DNA of 64,000 bases from Massilia sp. PDC64 (GTDB lineage: Bacteria; Pseudomonadota; Gammaproteobacteria; Burkholderiales; Burkholderiaceae_D). Location of the stretch: contig NZ_FMZS01000009.1 of the NCBI RefSeq assembly GCF_900101265.1, positions 248,001 to 312,000 on the forward strand, given 5' to 3'. The position numbers were made by a program, and so were the translations under genes. Positions 43,377 to 53,006 of this stretch are shown here, piece by piece (the stretch's first letter is position 1; each line of letters begins with the position of its first letter). The notes beneath the pieces are model-generated. The model made no database searches. It was not told the origin of the DNA and worked only from the letters and a program-made list of their open reading frames with translations.

Positions 43377-43886
43377 TTACTGAGTGACCGGAGCGGCCGG
43401 TGCAGCTTCCGGTGCCGGGGTCGCCGGCGTGGCAGGAGCAGCCGGGGTTGCCGGCGTGGCAGGAGTGGCCGGGGTTGCCGGAGTGGCCGGGGTTGCCGAG
43501 GCATCCGTCGTGCCCGCGGTACCCGAGCTGCCCACGGCAGCCGGAGCAGCCGGGGTCGCCGGGGTGGCTGGCGTCGCCGCATCAGCCGGCGCCGGTGCCG
43601 TCGTAGCGGCCGTGTCTTCTTTCACCGCATGCTTGGTCTTGGCTTTCGCATGTTTTGCGCTCGCCTTGGCTTCCTTGGCGTGGGTCTTGGCCGTCTTCGC
43701 ATCGGCGTGCGCTTCCTTCACGTCGGCTTGCGCTGCCTTGGCTTCCGCCGGAGCTGCCTTCGTCTCCGTCTTCGTTGCCTTCACATCGGCATTGTTGACC
43801 AGCACGGCGTGCTTGGGAGCAGGCGCCTGGGCGAAGGCTGCGGTGGCGAACAGGCCGGCGATCAGGGTAGCGATGGTTTTTTTCAT
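43377..43886 (-). CDS. Lys/Ala-rich exported protein, paralogue 2
   Basis: The 169-residue product has the shared signal peptide, then a Lys/Ala heptad-like region (residues 45-100, with repeats such as AKAAQADVKEAHADAKTAKTH). The tail is Pro/Ala/Thr-rich: ATPATPATPATP-type repeats span about residues 145-160. Only this paralogue has the extended Pro-rich tail. ATG 43886 begins the signal peptide and has the same GAGGACCC leader as its relatives. Role unknown; an envelope or stress role is inferred from signal peptide and the shared operator. Confidence 0.78.
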   Translation of the reverse strand: MKKTIATLIAGLFATAAFAQAPAPKHAVLVNNADVKATKTETKAAPAEAKAAQADVKEAHADAKTAKTHAKEAKASAKHAKAKTKHAVKEDTAATTAPAPADAATPATPATPAAPAAVGSSGTAGTTDASATPATPATPATPATPATPAAPATPATPAPEAAPAAPVTQ

Positions 43887-43968
43887 GATGAAGGGTCCTC
43901 TTGGTTGTCGGTCAATGTGCACATCGTTCTGTGTGACTTATGCCATCAACGAGCCCTGCCGTCCGTCT

Positions 43969-44014
43969 GTTGACGAACCTTACAAACGGTTACGTGCTTG
44001 ACAGACGCTTACAA
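43969..44014 (-). promoter_or_regulatory. Five-element operator array, copy 2
   Basis: TGAC, TTAC, TTAC, TGAC, TTAC start at 43971, 43980, 43990, 43999 and 44009 (plus strand), spacings 9, 10, 9, 10, exactly as in copies 1 and 3. The array is 84 bases before the ATG of paralogue 2 and 43 bases before the divergent esterase start, so it could affect both. Confidence 0.75.
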
Positions 44015-44056
44015 GCGATGCAACTATTTCTTATCGTCAATACAAACAGGATGCGC

Positions 44057-44980
44057 ATGCCCAGCCTCGTTCCCCAGCCGGCCACGCTGACCCGTCCCGA
44101 AGGACCGCGCCGCTACCTCGTTGCAGCACCGTCCGACGCGACGCCCGGCGGCCGGGGGTTGATCCTGGTGCTACACGGCGGCGGCGCGTCGGCGGAGCAG
44201 GTGCTGGGGCTGGCGTATCCGCCGTCGCCGCTGTCCGTCTGGCTGGACATCGCGGCACGCGAGCAGCTCGTTGTGATGGCGCCGGATGCCGGCAAGGGCG
44301 GCTGGAACGATTGTTTCGCGTCGGAAGCGCGCGTAGCCAAAAAAGACGACGTTGCCTTCATCGACGCGCTGATCGACCATGCGATCGCCCGCCTCGGCGT
44401 CGACCCGGCGCGCGTGTACCTGATCGGCGTGTCGCGCGGCGGCTGGATGGCGTATGCGGCGGCCACCCGGCTCCCGCATCGGTTGGCCGCGTTCTCGGCC
44501 GTGCTGGCGGGGATGCCGCCGCCCGGCCGCACGCAGGCGCCCACGACGCCGCTGCCGGCGCTGATCTTCGGCTGCACGGCCGACCCGCTGATCTACTATC
44601 GCGGCGGCAAGCCCTGGTATGCGCTCGGCTTCGCCGAACCGGTACGCGGCATCGAAGACTCCGCGCACGCGTGGCGCGAACTGGCGGGACTGCCGGACAC
44701 GCCGGACGTCCTGCACCTCCCGGTCAGCGACCCGCGCGCGAGGACGAGCGTGACCCGCTTCATGTGGGGGAATGCGCCGGATGGATTGCAAGTGGGCCTG
44801 TACCGGATCGATGGCGCCGGCCACGCGGAACCCAGCCGCCTGAAGCGCTATCCCCGCTTCATCAACTGGCTGACCGGCCTGCAGAATGGAGACCTGGAAG
44901 TCGCGGAAGCGGCGTGGGATTTTTTTCGCGCGAAGCGCAAACAAAAAAGCCCGCATCGCGCGGGCTTTGTGACGGCGTAA
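44057..44980 (+). CDS. Alpha/beta hydrolase of the PHB depolymerase/feruloyl esterase (LpqC) type
   Basis: The 307-residue protein has LILVLHGGGASAEQ (oxyanion motif), the nucleophile elbow IGVSRGGWMAYAAA and the late His in DGAGHAEPSR. No signal peptide is visible at this start; ATG 44051 is equally possible. The last residues (QKSPHRAGFVTA) are encoded by a terminator hairpin that serves the convergent gene, so the true coding end has been set by chance within that hairpin. Substrate unknown. Confidence 0.8.
   Translation: MPSLVPQPATLTRPEGPRRYLVAAPSDATPGGRGLILVLHGGGASAEQVLGLAYPPSPLSVWLDIAAREQLVVMAPDAGKGGWNDCFASEARVAKKDDVAFIDALIDHAIARLGVDPARVYLIGVSRGGWMAYAAATRLPHRLAAFSAVLAGMPPPGRTQAPTTPLPALIFGCTADPLIYYRGGKPWYALGFAEPVRGIEDSAHAWRELAGLPDTPDVLHLPVSDPRARTSVTRFMWGNAPDGLQVGLYRIDGAGHAEPSRLKRYPRFINWLTGLQNGDLEVAEAAWDFFRAKRKQKSPHRAGFVTA
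44943..44969 (-). terminator. Terminator of Lys/Ala-rich gene 3, inside the esterase coding end
   Basis: On the minus strand the stem GAAGCCCGC-type hairpin (AAAGCCCGC/GCGGGCTTT) is followed by six T. It lies within the last ten codons of the esterase gene and shares 22 identical bases with 43336-43357. Confidence 0.85.
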
Positions 44981-44988
44981 CGAACCGC

Positions 44989-45387
44989 TTATTTGGCGGC
45001 TGCGACGGTCGTTGCCTTGTGTTCGGCTTTTTCTGCCTTCAGTTCGGCCTTGTGCTCGGCCTTGGCATGCTTGGCATCGGCTTTCGCTTCCTTCACGTCG
45101 GCCTTGGCGTCTTTCTTGACTTCCTTGGCGTCGACCTTGGCTTCTTTCACTTCGGCTTTGGCGTCGGCCTTGGCTTCCTTCACGTCGGCCTTGGCTTCCT
45201 TCTTGGCTTCCTTGACGTCGGCTTTCGCGGCGGCTTTCGTTTCCTTCACTTCAGCCTTGGCGGCCTGCTTCTCCTGCTTGGCTTCGACCTTGGCCGCGGC
45301 CGGGGTGGTGGCGGCAGGCGCGGGCGCCTGGGCGAAGGCAGCGGTTGCGAACAGGCCGGCGATCAGGGTAGCAATGGTCTTTTTCAT
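44989..45387 (-). CDS. Lys/Ala-rich exported protein, paralogue 3
   Basis: The 132-residue product has the same signal peptide as its two paralogues. The mature chain is nearly all Lys, Ala, Glu, Asp and Val in an 11-residue-like repeat (ADVKEAKADAK, AEVKEAKVDAK), which predicts a long charged helix of LEA-like composition. Such chains often protect proteins or membranes during stress, but function is unknown here. Operator copy 3 lies 87 bases upstream. Confidence 0.8.
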   Translation of the reverse strand: MKKTIATLIAGLFATAAFAQAPAPAATTPAAAKVEAKQEKQAAKAEVKETKAAAKADVKEAKKEAKADVKEAKADAKAEVKEAKVDAKEVKKDAKADVKEAKADAKHAKAEHKAELKAEKAEHKATTVAAAK

Positions 45388-45472
45388 GATGAAGGGTCCT
45401 CAGAGTTTTTGGGGTTCGGTGCACGTCGTTTTGCGCTGCACTTGTCCCTAAAACGAGGCGGCCTGCCCGCCT

Positions 45473-45518
45473 GTTGACGGGCTTTACAATCCGTTACCGC
45501 GCTGACAGATGCTTACAA
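45473..45518 (-). promoter_or_regulatory. Five-element operator array, copy 3
   Basis: TGAC, TTAC, TTAC, TGAC, TTAC start at 45475, 45484, 45494, 45503 and 45513 on the plus strand, spacings 9, 10, 9, 10. It has the same order as copies 1 and 2 while the bases between the words differ among copies. Confidence 0.75.
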
Positions 45519-45528
45519 CTCGACCATT

Positions 45529-45899
45529 TTAAAAGCCGTAACCGTGCCACGCATCCTTGAAGTCCTTGGCGCGCGCATCGACGACTTCCGGCCGGGCACA
45601 CAGCCACGCGATCACGGCTTCGCGGTCTTCTTCCGACGGCGAACCGCGCTCGATGCGGGCGACGACGCCTTCCGTCTCGCTGAACGGCTCGCGGCCGCCG
45701 AAGCCGCCGCCCAGCAGGCCCCGTTCTTCCAGCGCGCCGAAGAAGTCGTTGATGAAGTCGTGATACGGCTCGCCGCGCATCGGGTTATGGAAGACGAGTT
45801 CGACGTCGAAGCAGTGCTCCTGGAATTCGCCGACGCGCAGCTTCTTGCGCTGGCGGGCATTCAGGCGCCGCATGCGGCTGGTCGAACAGGGGTCGCGTT

Positions 45900-45903
<4 letters not shown>
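45529..45903 (-). CDS. YggL family ribosome-associated protein
   Basis: The 124-residue protein matches the YggL (DUF469) family: RMRRLNARQRKKLRVGEFQEHCFDVELVF at the start and a C-terminal AVIAWLCARPEVVDARAKDFKDAWHG. YggL binds the large ribosomal subunit in enterics. Its ATG overlaps the stop of the preceding oxidoreductase gene (ATGA). A Gly-rich loop (LLGGGFGG) lies in the middle. Confidence 0.85.
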
Positions 45904-46896
<993 letters not shown>

Positions 46897-46907
<11 letters not shown>

Positions 46908-47712
46908 GGTGTCCTCCTTCAGTGTTGCTGGCCGGCCTTTTGGGCCGGAACACGGTGTGGTCGAGATAAAAGGCCTCGTCCTGGTCCGGCCACCAGCCCG
47001 GCACGCCCAGCACGGGCAGCGGGGTGAAGCCGGCCGTAGACAGGCCCTCGGCCGCTATCGCCTTGGACACCGCGCCATCGATCCAGTCGCGGCGTCCGTC
47101 ATGGTCGAGCGCAAAAAAATCGTCGCCGGCGAACACGACGCGCACGTGGGCCGTGATCGCCTTGCGCGGCGCGACGAGCTTTTCCATCAGCGCATGCCCG
47201 AACAGCCACAGTTCGGCATCGCGTCCGAACATCGCGCGCCTGTCGAACAGGGCCGAATGCCACTGATGCGCGCGCAGGTCGGCGACGAGCGCGTGGCCGT
47301 CCGCATCGTCGCGGACGACGAGCAGCGCGGCGTTCTCGTCAAAAATGGTGGCGGCATCGCGCGCCGGTCCGCGCGATTTACCGACGCCCGCCTGCGCGAT
47401 CTGCGCCGCCTGCAGGGCGTTCAGTTCCCGCTTGATGCGCGGGAACGTCTGCCACACGAGTCCGTTGAAAAAATCGTGCAGGTTCTCGCGCGTGGGTACG
47501 CAACCCGTGGCGCCGATGTGGGCTTCGTACGCCACGCCTTCCGGCAGGTCGGCCTGGGGCACGAAGCGGACCGGCTGGCCGGCCGCGTTGACGAGCCCGA
47601 GCCGCGATGCGTTCGCATTGAACGCCTCGATGAAAGGACCGGGGGCGAGACTGTCGAAGGCGGGACGCACCATGTCGTACCACGGGCGCGTCCAGTCGAT
47701 CTCGGGGAACAT
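46897..47712 (-). CDS. DUF3025 family protein
   Basis: The 271-residue protein fits DUF3025: IDWTRPWYDMVRP at the start, YEAHIGATGCVPTRENLHDFFNGLVWQTFPRIKRELNALQAAQI and WWPDQDEAFYLDHTVFRPKR at the end. Function unknown. It lies 4 bases after pyrC and overlaps the oxidoreductase gene, in a four-gene unit pyrC-DUF3025-oxidoreductase-yggL. Confidence 0.87.
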
Positions 47713-47716
47713 CCCG

Positions 47717-48766
47717 TTACAGCATCTTCCAGACGATCTGTTCGCCCGCGTTCAGCGGAACGAGGTCGTGCTCGCCCATCGGCACGGTCGCCGGCAGGGT
47801 CCATGCTTCGCGCTTCAGCGTGATCGTGCCCTCGTTCACCGGCAGGCCGTAGAAGGCCGGGCCGTTCAGGCTCGCGAAAGCTTCCAGTTTATCCAGCGCG
47901 CCGGCCTGTTCGAAGGCGGCGGCGTACAGCTCCATCGCGTGCAGGGCCGTGTAGCAGCCGGCGCAACCGCAGCTGGCTTCCTTCGTGTGCACGGCGTGCG
48001 GCGCGGAGTCGGTGCCGAGGAAGAAGCGCTCGTCGCCGCTCGTGGCGGCCGTCACCAGCGCCAGGCGGTGTTCCTCGCGCTTCAGCACGGGCAGGCAGTA
48101 ATAGTGCGGGCGGATGCCGCCCTTGAAGATCTCGTTGCGGTTGTACAGCAGGTGGTGCGCCGTGATCGTCGCGGCGATCGGGCCTTCGGCCTCGGCCACG
48201 TACTCGGCCGCGTCCTTCGTCGTGATGTGCTCGAACACGATCGGCAGTTCCGGAAAGTCGCGGCGCAGCGGACGCATCACGCGCTCGATGAACACGGCTT
48301 CGCGGTCGAACAGGTCGATGTGCTGGTCCGTCACTTCGCCGTGCGTCAGCAGCGGCATGTCCAGTTCCTGCATCACTTCCAGCGTTTTATAGCACTTGCG
48401 CAGGTCGGTCACGCCGGCGGCGGAATTCGTCGTGGCGCCGGCCGGGTACAGCTTCACGCCGTGGATGAAGCCGGTGTCGCGGGCGCGGCGGATCTCGTCC
48501 GGTTCCGTGTTGTCAGTCAGATACAAGGTCATCAGCGGCTCGAACGACATGCCGGCCGGCAGCGCGGCAAGGATGCGGGCGCGGTATTCGGTGGCCAGCG
48601 CCGCGGTCGTGACGGGCGGCTTCAGGTTCGGCATGACGATGGCGCGGGCGAACTGGCGCGCGCTGTGCGGCAGCACGCTGGCCATGGCCGCGCCGTCGCG
48701 CAGGTGCAGGTGCCAGTCGTCGGGGCGGGTGATGGTGAGGGTGTCGGGGGATTCGATGATGGACAT
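47717..48766 (-). CDS. pyrC: Dihydroorotase
   Basis: The 349-residue zinc enzyme cyclises carbamoyl-aspartate in pyrimidine synthesis. The metal site HLHLRDG at the N-terminus, the carboxylated-Lys region VKLYPAGATTNS and the Asp in LGTDSAPHAVHTKE are present. It matches the compact class II (E. coli PyrC) length. It heads a short minus-strand operon. Confidence 0.96.
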   Translation of the reverse strand: MSIIESPDTLTITRPDDWHLHLRDGAAMASVLPHSARQFARAIVMPNLKPPVTTAALATEYRARILAALPAGMSFEPLMTLYLTDNTEPDEIRRARDTGFIHGVKLYPAGATTNSAAGVTDLRKCYKTLEVMQELDMPLLTHGEVTDQHIDLFDREAVFIERVMRPLRRDFPELPIVFEHITTKDAAEYVAEAEGPIAATITAHHLLYNRNEIFKGGIRPHYYCLPVLKREEHRLALVTAATSGDERFFLGTDSAPHAVHTKEASCGCAGCYTALHAMELYAAAFEQAGALDKLEAFASLNGPAFYGLPVNEGTITLKREAWTLPATVPMGEHDLVPLNAGEQIVWKML

Positions 48767-48888
48767 GGCGGCTCTCGGATTGCGAACCCCGACATTTTAC
48801 CTGCATGCCTTCGCGCCGGCAGCATTGTGGGTGCGCACGATACATTGCAATACAGAACGGAAATACCCGTTGGGGCTAAAATCGTCCC

Positions 48889-49626
48889 ATGACCTTCGAT
48901 CTGCTCACGCTCGCCCAGCTGGCGCTCATCATCGTGTTCGGCTACACGGTCTTCGGCCTGACGGGGTTCGGCTCGTCCGTGACGGCGATGCCGCTGCTCG
49001 TGTTCTTCATCCCGCTGCGCATGGCGGTGCCGCTGATGCTCGTGTTCGACCTCGTCTCGAACGTGCTGCTGGGCCTGAAGAACCGCCGCTTCATCGACAA
49101 GCGCGAAGCGCTGCGGCTGATCCCGTTCATGGTGGCCGGGATGGCCGTCGGGGTGCTCGCGCTCGTGCGGGCGCCGGAGCGCATTTTGCTGGTCGTGCTC
49201 GGCGTGTTCATCCTGTGCTATTCGGCCTGGAGCCTGCTCGCGCGCCGCAAGCCGCCGCCCTTTGCGCCCGCGTGGGCGGGGCCGTTCGGGGTCGTGGGCG
49301 GCATCTTCACGGCGCTGTTCGGCACGGGCGGGCCGTTCTACACGATCTTCCTCACGAGCCGCCTGGACGACAAGCTGGCCTTGCGCGCCACCCTGAGCGG
49401 CGTGCTGTTCTTCAGCGCCATCTCCCGCCTCGTGCTGTTCACGGGTGCGGGCCTGTACAGCCAGCCGGCGCTGCCGCTGCTGGCCGTCGTGCTGCTGCCG
49501 TTCGCGCTCGGCGGACTGTATGTCGGCAACCGGCTGCACCAGTGGCTGCCGGCGGAGCGGATCAAGCAGGCGGTGTGGGTGGTACTGATCACAGGCGGGA
49601 TCAATCTCGTGGTGCGGAATTTGTGA
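48889..49626 (+). CDS. TauE/SafE family membrane protein
   Basis: The 245-residue inner-membrane protein has seven or eight spans with the TauE signature (IIVFGYTVFGLTGFGSSVTAMPLL and VVGGIFTALFGTGGPFY). Members export sulphite, sulphoacetate or other organic anions. Substrate unknown. Its stop abuts the stop of the convergent ABC ATPase gene. Confidence 0.9.
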   Translation: MTFDLLTLAQLALIIVFGYTVFGLTGFGSSVTAMPLLVFFIPLRMAVPLMLVFDLVSNVLLGLKNRRFIDKREALRLIPFMVAGMAVGVLALVRAPERILLVVLGVFILCYSAWSLLARRKPPPFAPAWAGPFGVVGGIFTALFGTGGPFYTIFLTSRLDDKLALRATLSGVLFFSAISRLVLFTGAGLYSQPALPLLAVVLLPFALGGLYVGNRLHQWLPAERIKQAVWVVLITGGINLVVRNL

Positions 49627-50352
<726 letters not shown>

Positions 50353-50535
50353 TTGTTTTGGTCGGATTTGGGTTTGCTTGACAGTACCATCAACGCCTAG
50401 GATACTGCCGGGACTTGTCAATATCGCAGCACCAGGCACCCGGCAACTCCCTGATCTTGCACGAGATTGTGCCACGGCAGCGGAACAGGACGGACGATCT
50501 CCCCTGCCCCGCCATCCGCCACCTAGAGGAAACGT

Positions 50536-51807
50536 ATGAACAAAAGAAACCGCCTCACCACCTGGATCCTCGTGGGCCTGGTCCTCGGCATCGCCGCCGG
50601 CTACATCGCGCACACGAATCTCGCCGATCCGAAGGGCTTCGCCGACACGATGTCGCTGGTCACGACCCTGTTCCTCCGCCTGATCAAGATGATCATCGCA
50701 CCGCTCGTGTTCTCCACGCTGGTGGTGGGCATCGCCAAGATGGGCGACGCCGCGGAAGTCGGCCGCATCGGCGTCAAGGCGCTGGGCTGGTTCATCATCG
50801 CATCGATTCTTTCGCTCACGCTGGGCCTGATCCTCGTGAACCTGTTCCGTCCGGGCGACGCGATGGCCTTGTCCGGCACCTTGCCGGCGGCCGGCGCCTC
50901 GTCGGGCATCACCGCCTCCGGCCTGACGCTGAAGGACTTCATCACCCACCTCGTGCCGACGTCGATCTTCGACGGCATGGCCAAGAACGAGATCCTGCAG
51001 ATCGTGATCTTCTCGATCTTCTTCGGCACCGGCGCCGCCGCCATCGGCGACCGCGCCGCGCCGATGATCGCCGCCATCGACGGCGCCGCGCACGTCATGC
51101 TGAAAGTGACGGGCTATGTGATGAACTTCGCGCCGTTCGCCGTGTTCGCGGCCGTCGCCGGCGTCGTCGCCACGAGCGGTGTCGGCGTGCTGGGCACCTA
51201 CGGCAAGTTCATGGGCGAGTTCTACCTGGGCATCGCGCTGCTGTGGGCGATCCTGATCGCGATCGGCGTGCTGTTCGTCGGTCCCCGTCTCTTCAAGCTC
51301 CTCGGCCTGCTGCGCGAGCCGACCATCCTCGCGTTCACCTGCGCCTCGTCGGAAGCCGCGTATCCGAAGACGCTGGAAGGCCTGGAGCGCTTCGGCGTCA
51401 AGAATCGCCTGGCCGCGTTCGTGCTGCCGATCGGGTATTCGTTCAACCTGGACGGCTCGATGATGTACTGCACCTTCGCCTCCGTCTTCATCGCCCAGGC
51501 CTACGGCATCGAGCTGGCGCTGTCCACGCAGCTGACCATGATGCTCGTGCTGATGCTGACGTCGAAGGGCATGGCCGGCGTGCCGCGCGCGTCGCTCGTC
51601 GTCATCGCCGCCACGCTGAACCAGTTCCACATCCCCGAAGCGGGCCTGCTGCTGCTGCTCGGCATCGACCACTTCCTCGATATGGGCCGCTCGGCCACGA
51701 ACGTGATCGGCAACGGCATCGCCACCGCGGTCGTCGCGAAGTGGGAGGGGGATCTCACCGATCCCGCGCTTGCGGAAAAGGACATCGCCACAGCGCCGTT
51801 GCGCTGA
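50536..51807 (+). CDS. Dicarboxylate/amino acid:cation symporter (DctA/GltP family)
   Basis: The 423-residue inner-membrane protein has the DAACS pattern of eight spans and two re-entrant loops. Key segments are FLRLIKMIIAPLVFSTLVVGIAK and TCASSEAAYPKTLEGLERFGV (serine-rich hairpin), and the substrate site in LGIDHFLDMGRSATNVIGNGIATAVVAKWEG. It imports C4-dicarboxylates, aspartate or glutamate. The next gene is a periplasmic asparaginase, which releases aspartate, so an aspartate-scavenging pair is inferred. A terminator separates them. Confidence 0.9.
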   Translation: MNKRNRLTTWILVGLVLGIAAGYIAHTNLADPKGFADTMSLVTTLFLRLIKMIIAPLVFSTLVVGIAKMGDAAEVGRIGVKALGWFIIASILSLTLGLILVNLFRPGDAMALSGTLPAAGASSGITASGLTLKDFITHLVPTSIFDGMAKNEILQIVIFSIFFGTGAAAIGDRAAPMIAAIDGAAHVMLKVTGYVMNFAPFAVFAAVAGVVATSGVGVLGTYGKFMGEFYLGIALLWAILIAIGVLFVGPRLFKLLGLLREPTILAFTCASSEAAYPKTLEGLERFGVKNRLAAFVLPIGYSFNLDGSMMYCTFASVFIAQAYGIELALSTQLTMMLVLMLTSKGMAGVPRASLVVIAATLNQFHIPEAGLLLLLGIDHFLDMGRSATNVIGNGIATAVVAKWEGDLTDPALAEKDIATAPLR

Positions 51808-51821
51808 CCGGCACCCTGAAC

Positions 51822-51848
51822 AGGCTCCTCCCAAGGAGCCTTTTTTTT
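51822..51848 (+). terminator. Rho-independent terminator after the symporter
   Basis: A stem AGGCTCCT/AGGAGCCT with a short loop is followed by eight T, 14 bases after the stop codon at 51807. Confidence 0.9.
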
Positions 51849-51880
51849 GCCTTCCAAAAATTGTTAAAAAAGGAGATTTT

Positions 51881-52957
51881 ATGTTCTTAAAAGTTGTACG
51901 CACGTGGTTCGCGCTGTGCCTCATGACGATGCTGGCCGCGGCCGCGCAGGCTCAAACGGCGGCCCGCCTGCCCAACATCATGATCCTCGCGACCGGCGGC
52001 ACCATCGCCGGCACGGGCGCCACCAGCACGACGACAGTCGGCTACACGGCCGCCAAGGTCGGCGTCGATGACCTGATCAAGGCCGTCCCGGAACTGAAGC
52101 AGGTCGCCAACGTGACGGGCGAGCAGGTCTTCCAGATCGCCAGCGAAAACATGAGCAACGAGCACTGGCTCGCTCTGGCCAAGCGCGTCAACACGCTGCT
52201 GGCCAAGCCGGACGTGGACGGCATCGTCATCACGCACGGCACCGACACGATCGAGGAGACCGCGTACTTCCTGGATCTCGTCGTCAAGAGCAAAAAGCCG
52301 GTCGTGGTGGTGGGCGCGATGCGTCCGTCGACCGCGATCTCGGCCGACGGCCCGATCAACCTGTACAACGCCGTGCTGACGGCCGGCAGCCCGGACGCCG
52401 TCGGCAAGGGCGTGCTCGTCGTGCTGAACGACCAGATCAACGCCGCGCGCGACGTCAGCAAGACCAACACGACGACCACCGACACGTTCAAGGCGACGGA
52501 ACTGGGCCTGCTGGGCTACGTGGTGGGTAACAAGGCGCACTTCTACCGCGCGTCGATCCGCAAGCACACGGTCGACACGGAATTCGACGTGAGCAACCTG
52601 TCGGCACTGCCGCAGGTCGACATCGCCTACACCTACGCGAACGTGGGCCCGACCGCCGTCAACGCGCTGGTCGCCGCCGGTGCCAAAGGCCTGATCCACG
52701 CGGGCGTGGGTGACGGCAGCCTGCCGAACAAGGTACGCCCGGCCCTGTCGGCCGCGCGCGAAAAAGGCGTGATCATCGTGCGTGCGAGCCGCGTGGGCCA
52801 GGGCATCGTGGCGCGCAATGGCGAAGCGAATGACGACCAGCTGGACTTCGTCGTGGCCGATACGCTGAATCCGCAGAAGGCACGCATCCTGCTGATGCTG
52901 GCGCTGACGAAGACGAACAGCACCAAGGAAATCCAGCGCATGTTCTACACGTACTGA
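51881..52957 (+). CDS. ansB: L-asparaginase, type II (periplasmic)
   Basis: The 358-residue enzyme hydrolyses asparagine (and glutamine) to aspartate and ammonia. A signal peptide ends in AQAQTAARL. The catalytic Thr lies in ILATGGTIAGTG and the second Thr-Asp pair in ITHGTDTIEETAYFL; a Lys follows near VKSKKPVVVVGAMRP. AAAAAGGAG lies 8 bases upstream of the ATG. A terminator follows. The frame is open 111 bases upstream but that part overlaps the symporter end and its terminator. Confidence 0.95.
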   Translation: MFLKVVRTWFALCLMTMLAAAAQAQTAARLPNIMILATGGTIAGTGATSTTTVGYTAAKVGVDDLIKAVPELKQVANVTGEQVFQIASENMSNEHWLALAKRVNTLLAKPDVDGIVITHGTDTIEETAYFLDLVVKSKKPVVVVGAMRPSTAISADGPINLYNAVLTAGSPDAVGKGVLVVLNDQINAARDVSKTNTTTTDTFKATELGLLGYVVGNKAHFYRASIRKHTVDTEFDVSNLSALPQVDIAYTYANVGPTAVNALVAAGAKGLIHAGVGDGSLPNKVRPALSAAREKGVIIVRASRVGQGIVARNGEANDDQLDFVVADTLNPQKARILLMLALTKTNSTKEIQRMFYTY

Positions 52958-52970
52958 TCGACCCCGCCAC

Positions 52971-53005
52971 GAAAAAACGGCCGCATCGCGCGGCCGTTTT
53001 TTTTT
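52971..53005. terminator. Bidirectional terminator between ansB and the porin gene
   Basis: A stem AACGGCCGC/GCGGCCGTT with loop ATC is flanked by six A and nine T. It ends right at the stop of the convergent porin gene at 53007. Confidence 0.92.
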
Positions 53006-53006
53006 G

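Noticed and set aside
50353..51924. Long N-terminal extension of the ABC ATPase frame
   Set aside because: It is antisense to the symporter gene; family homology begins at the ATG at 50352.
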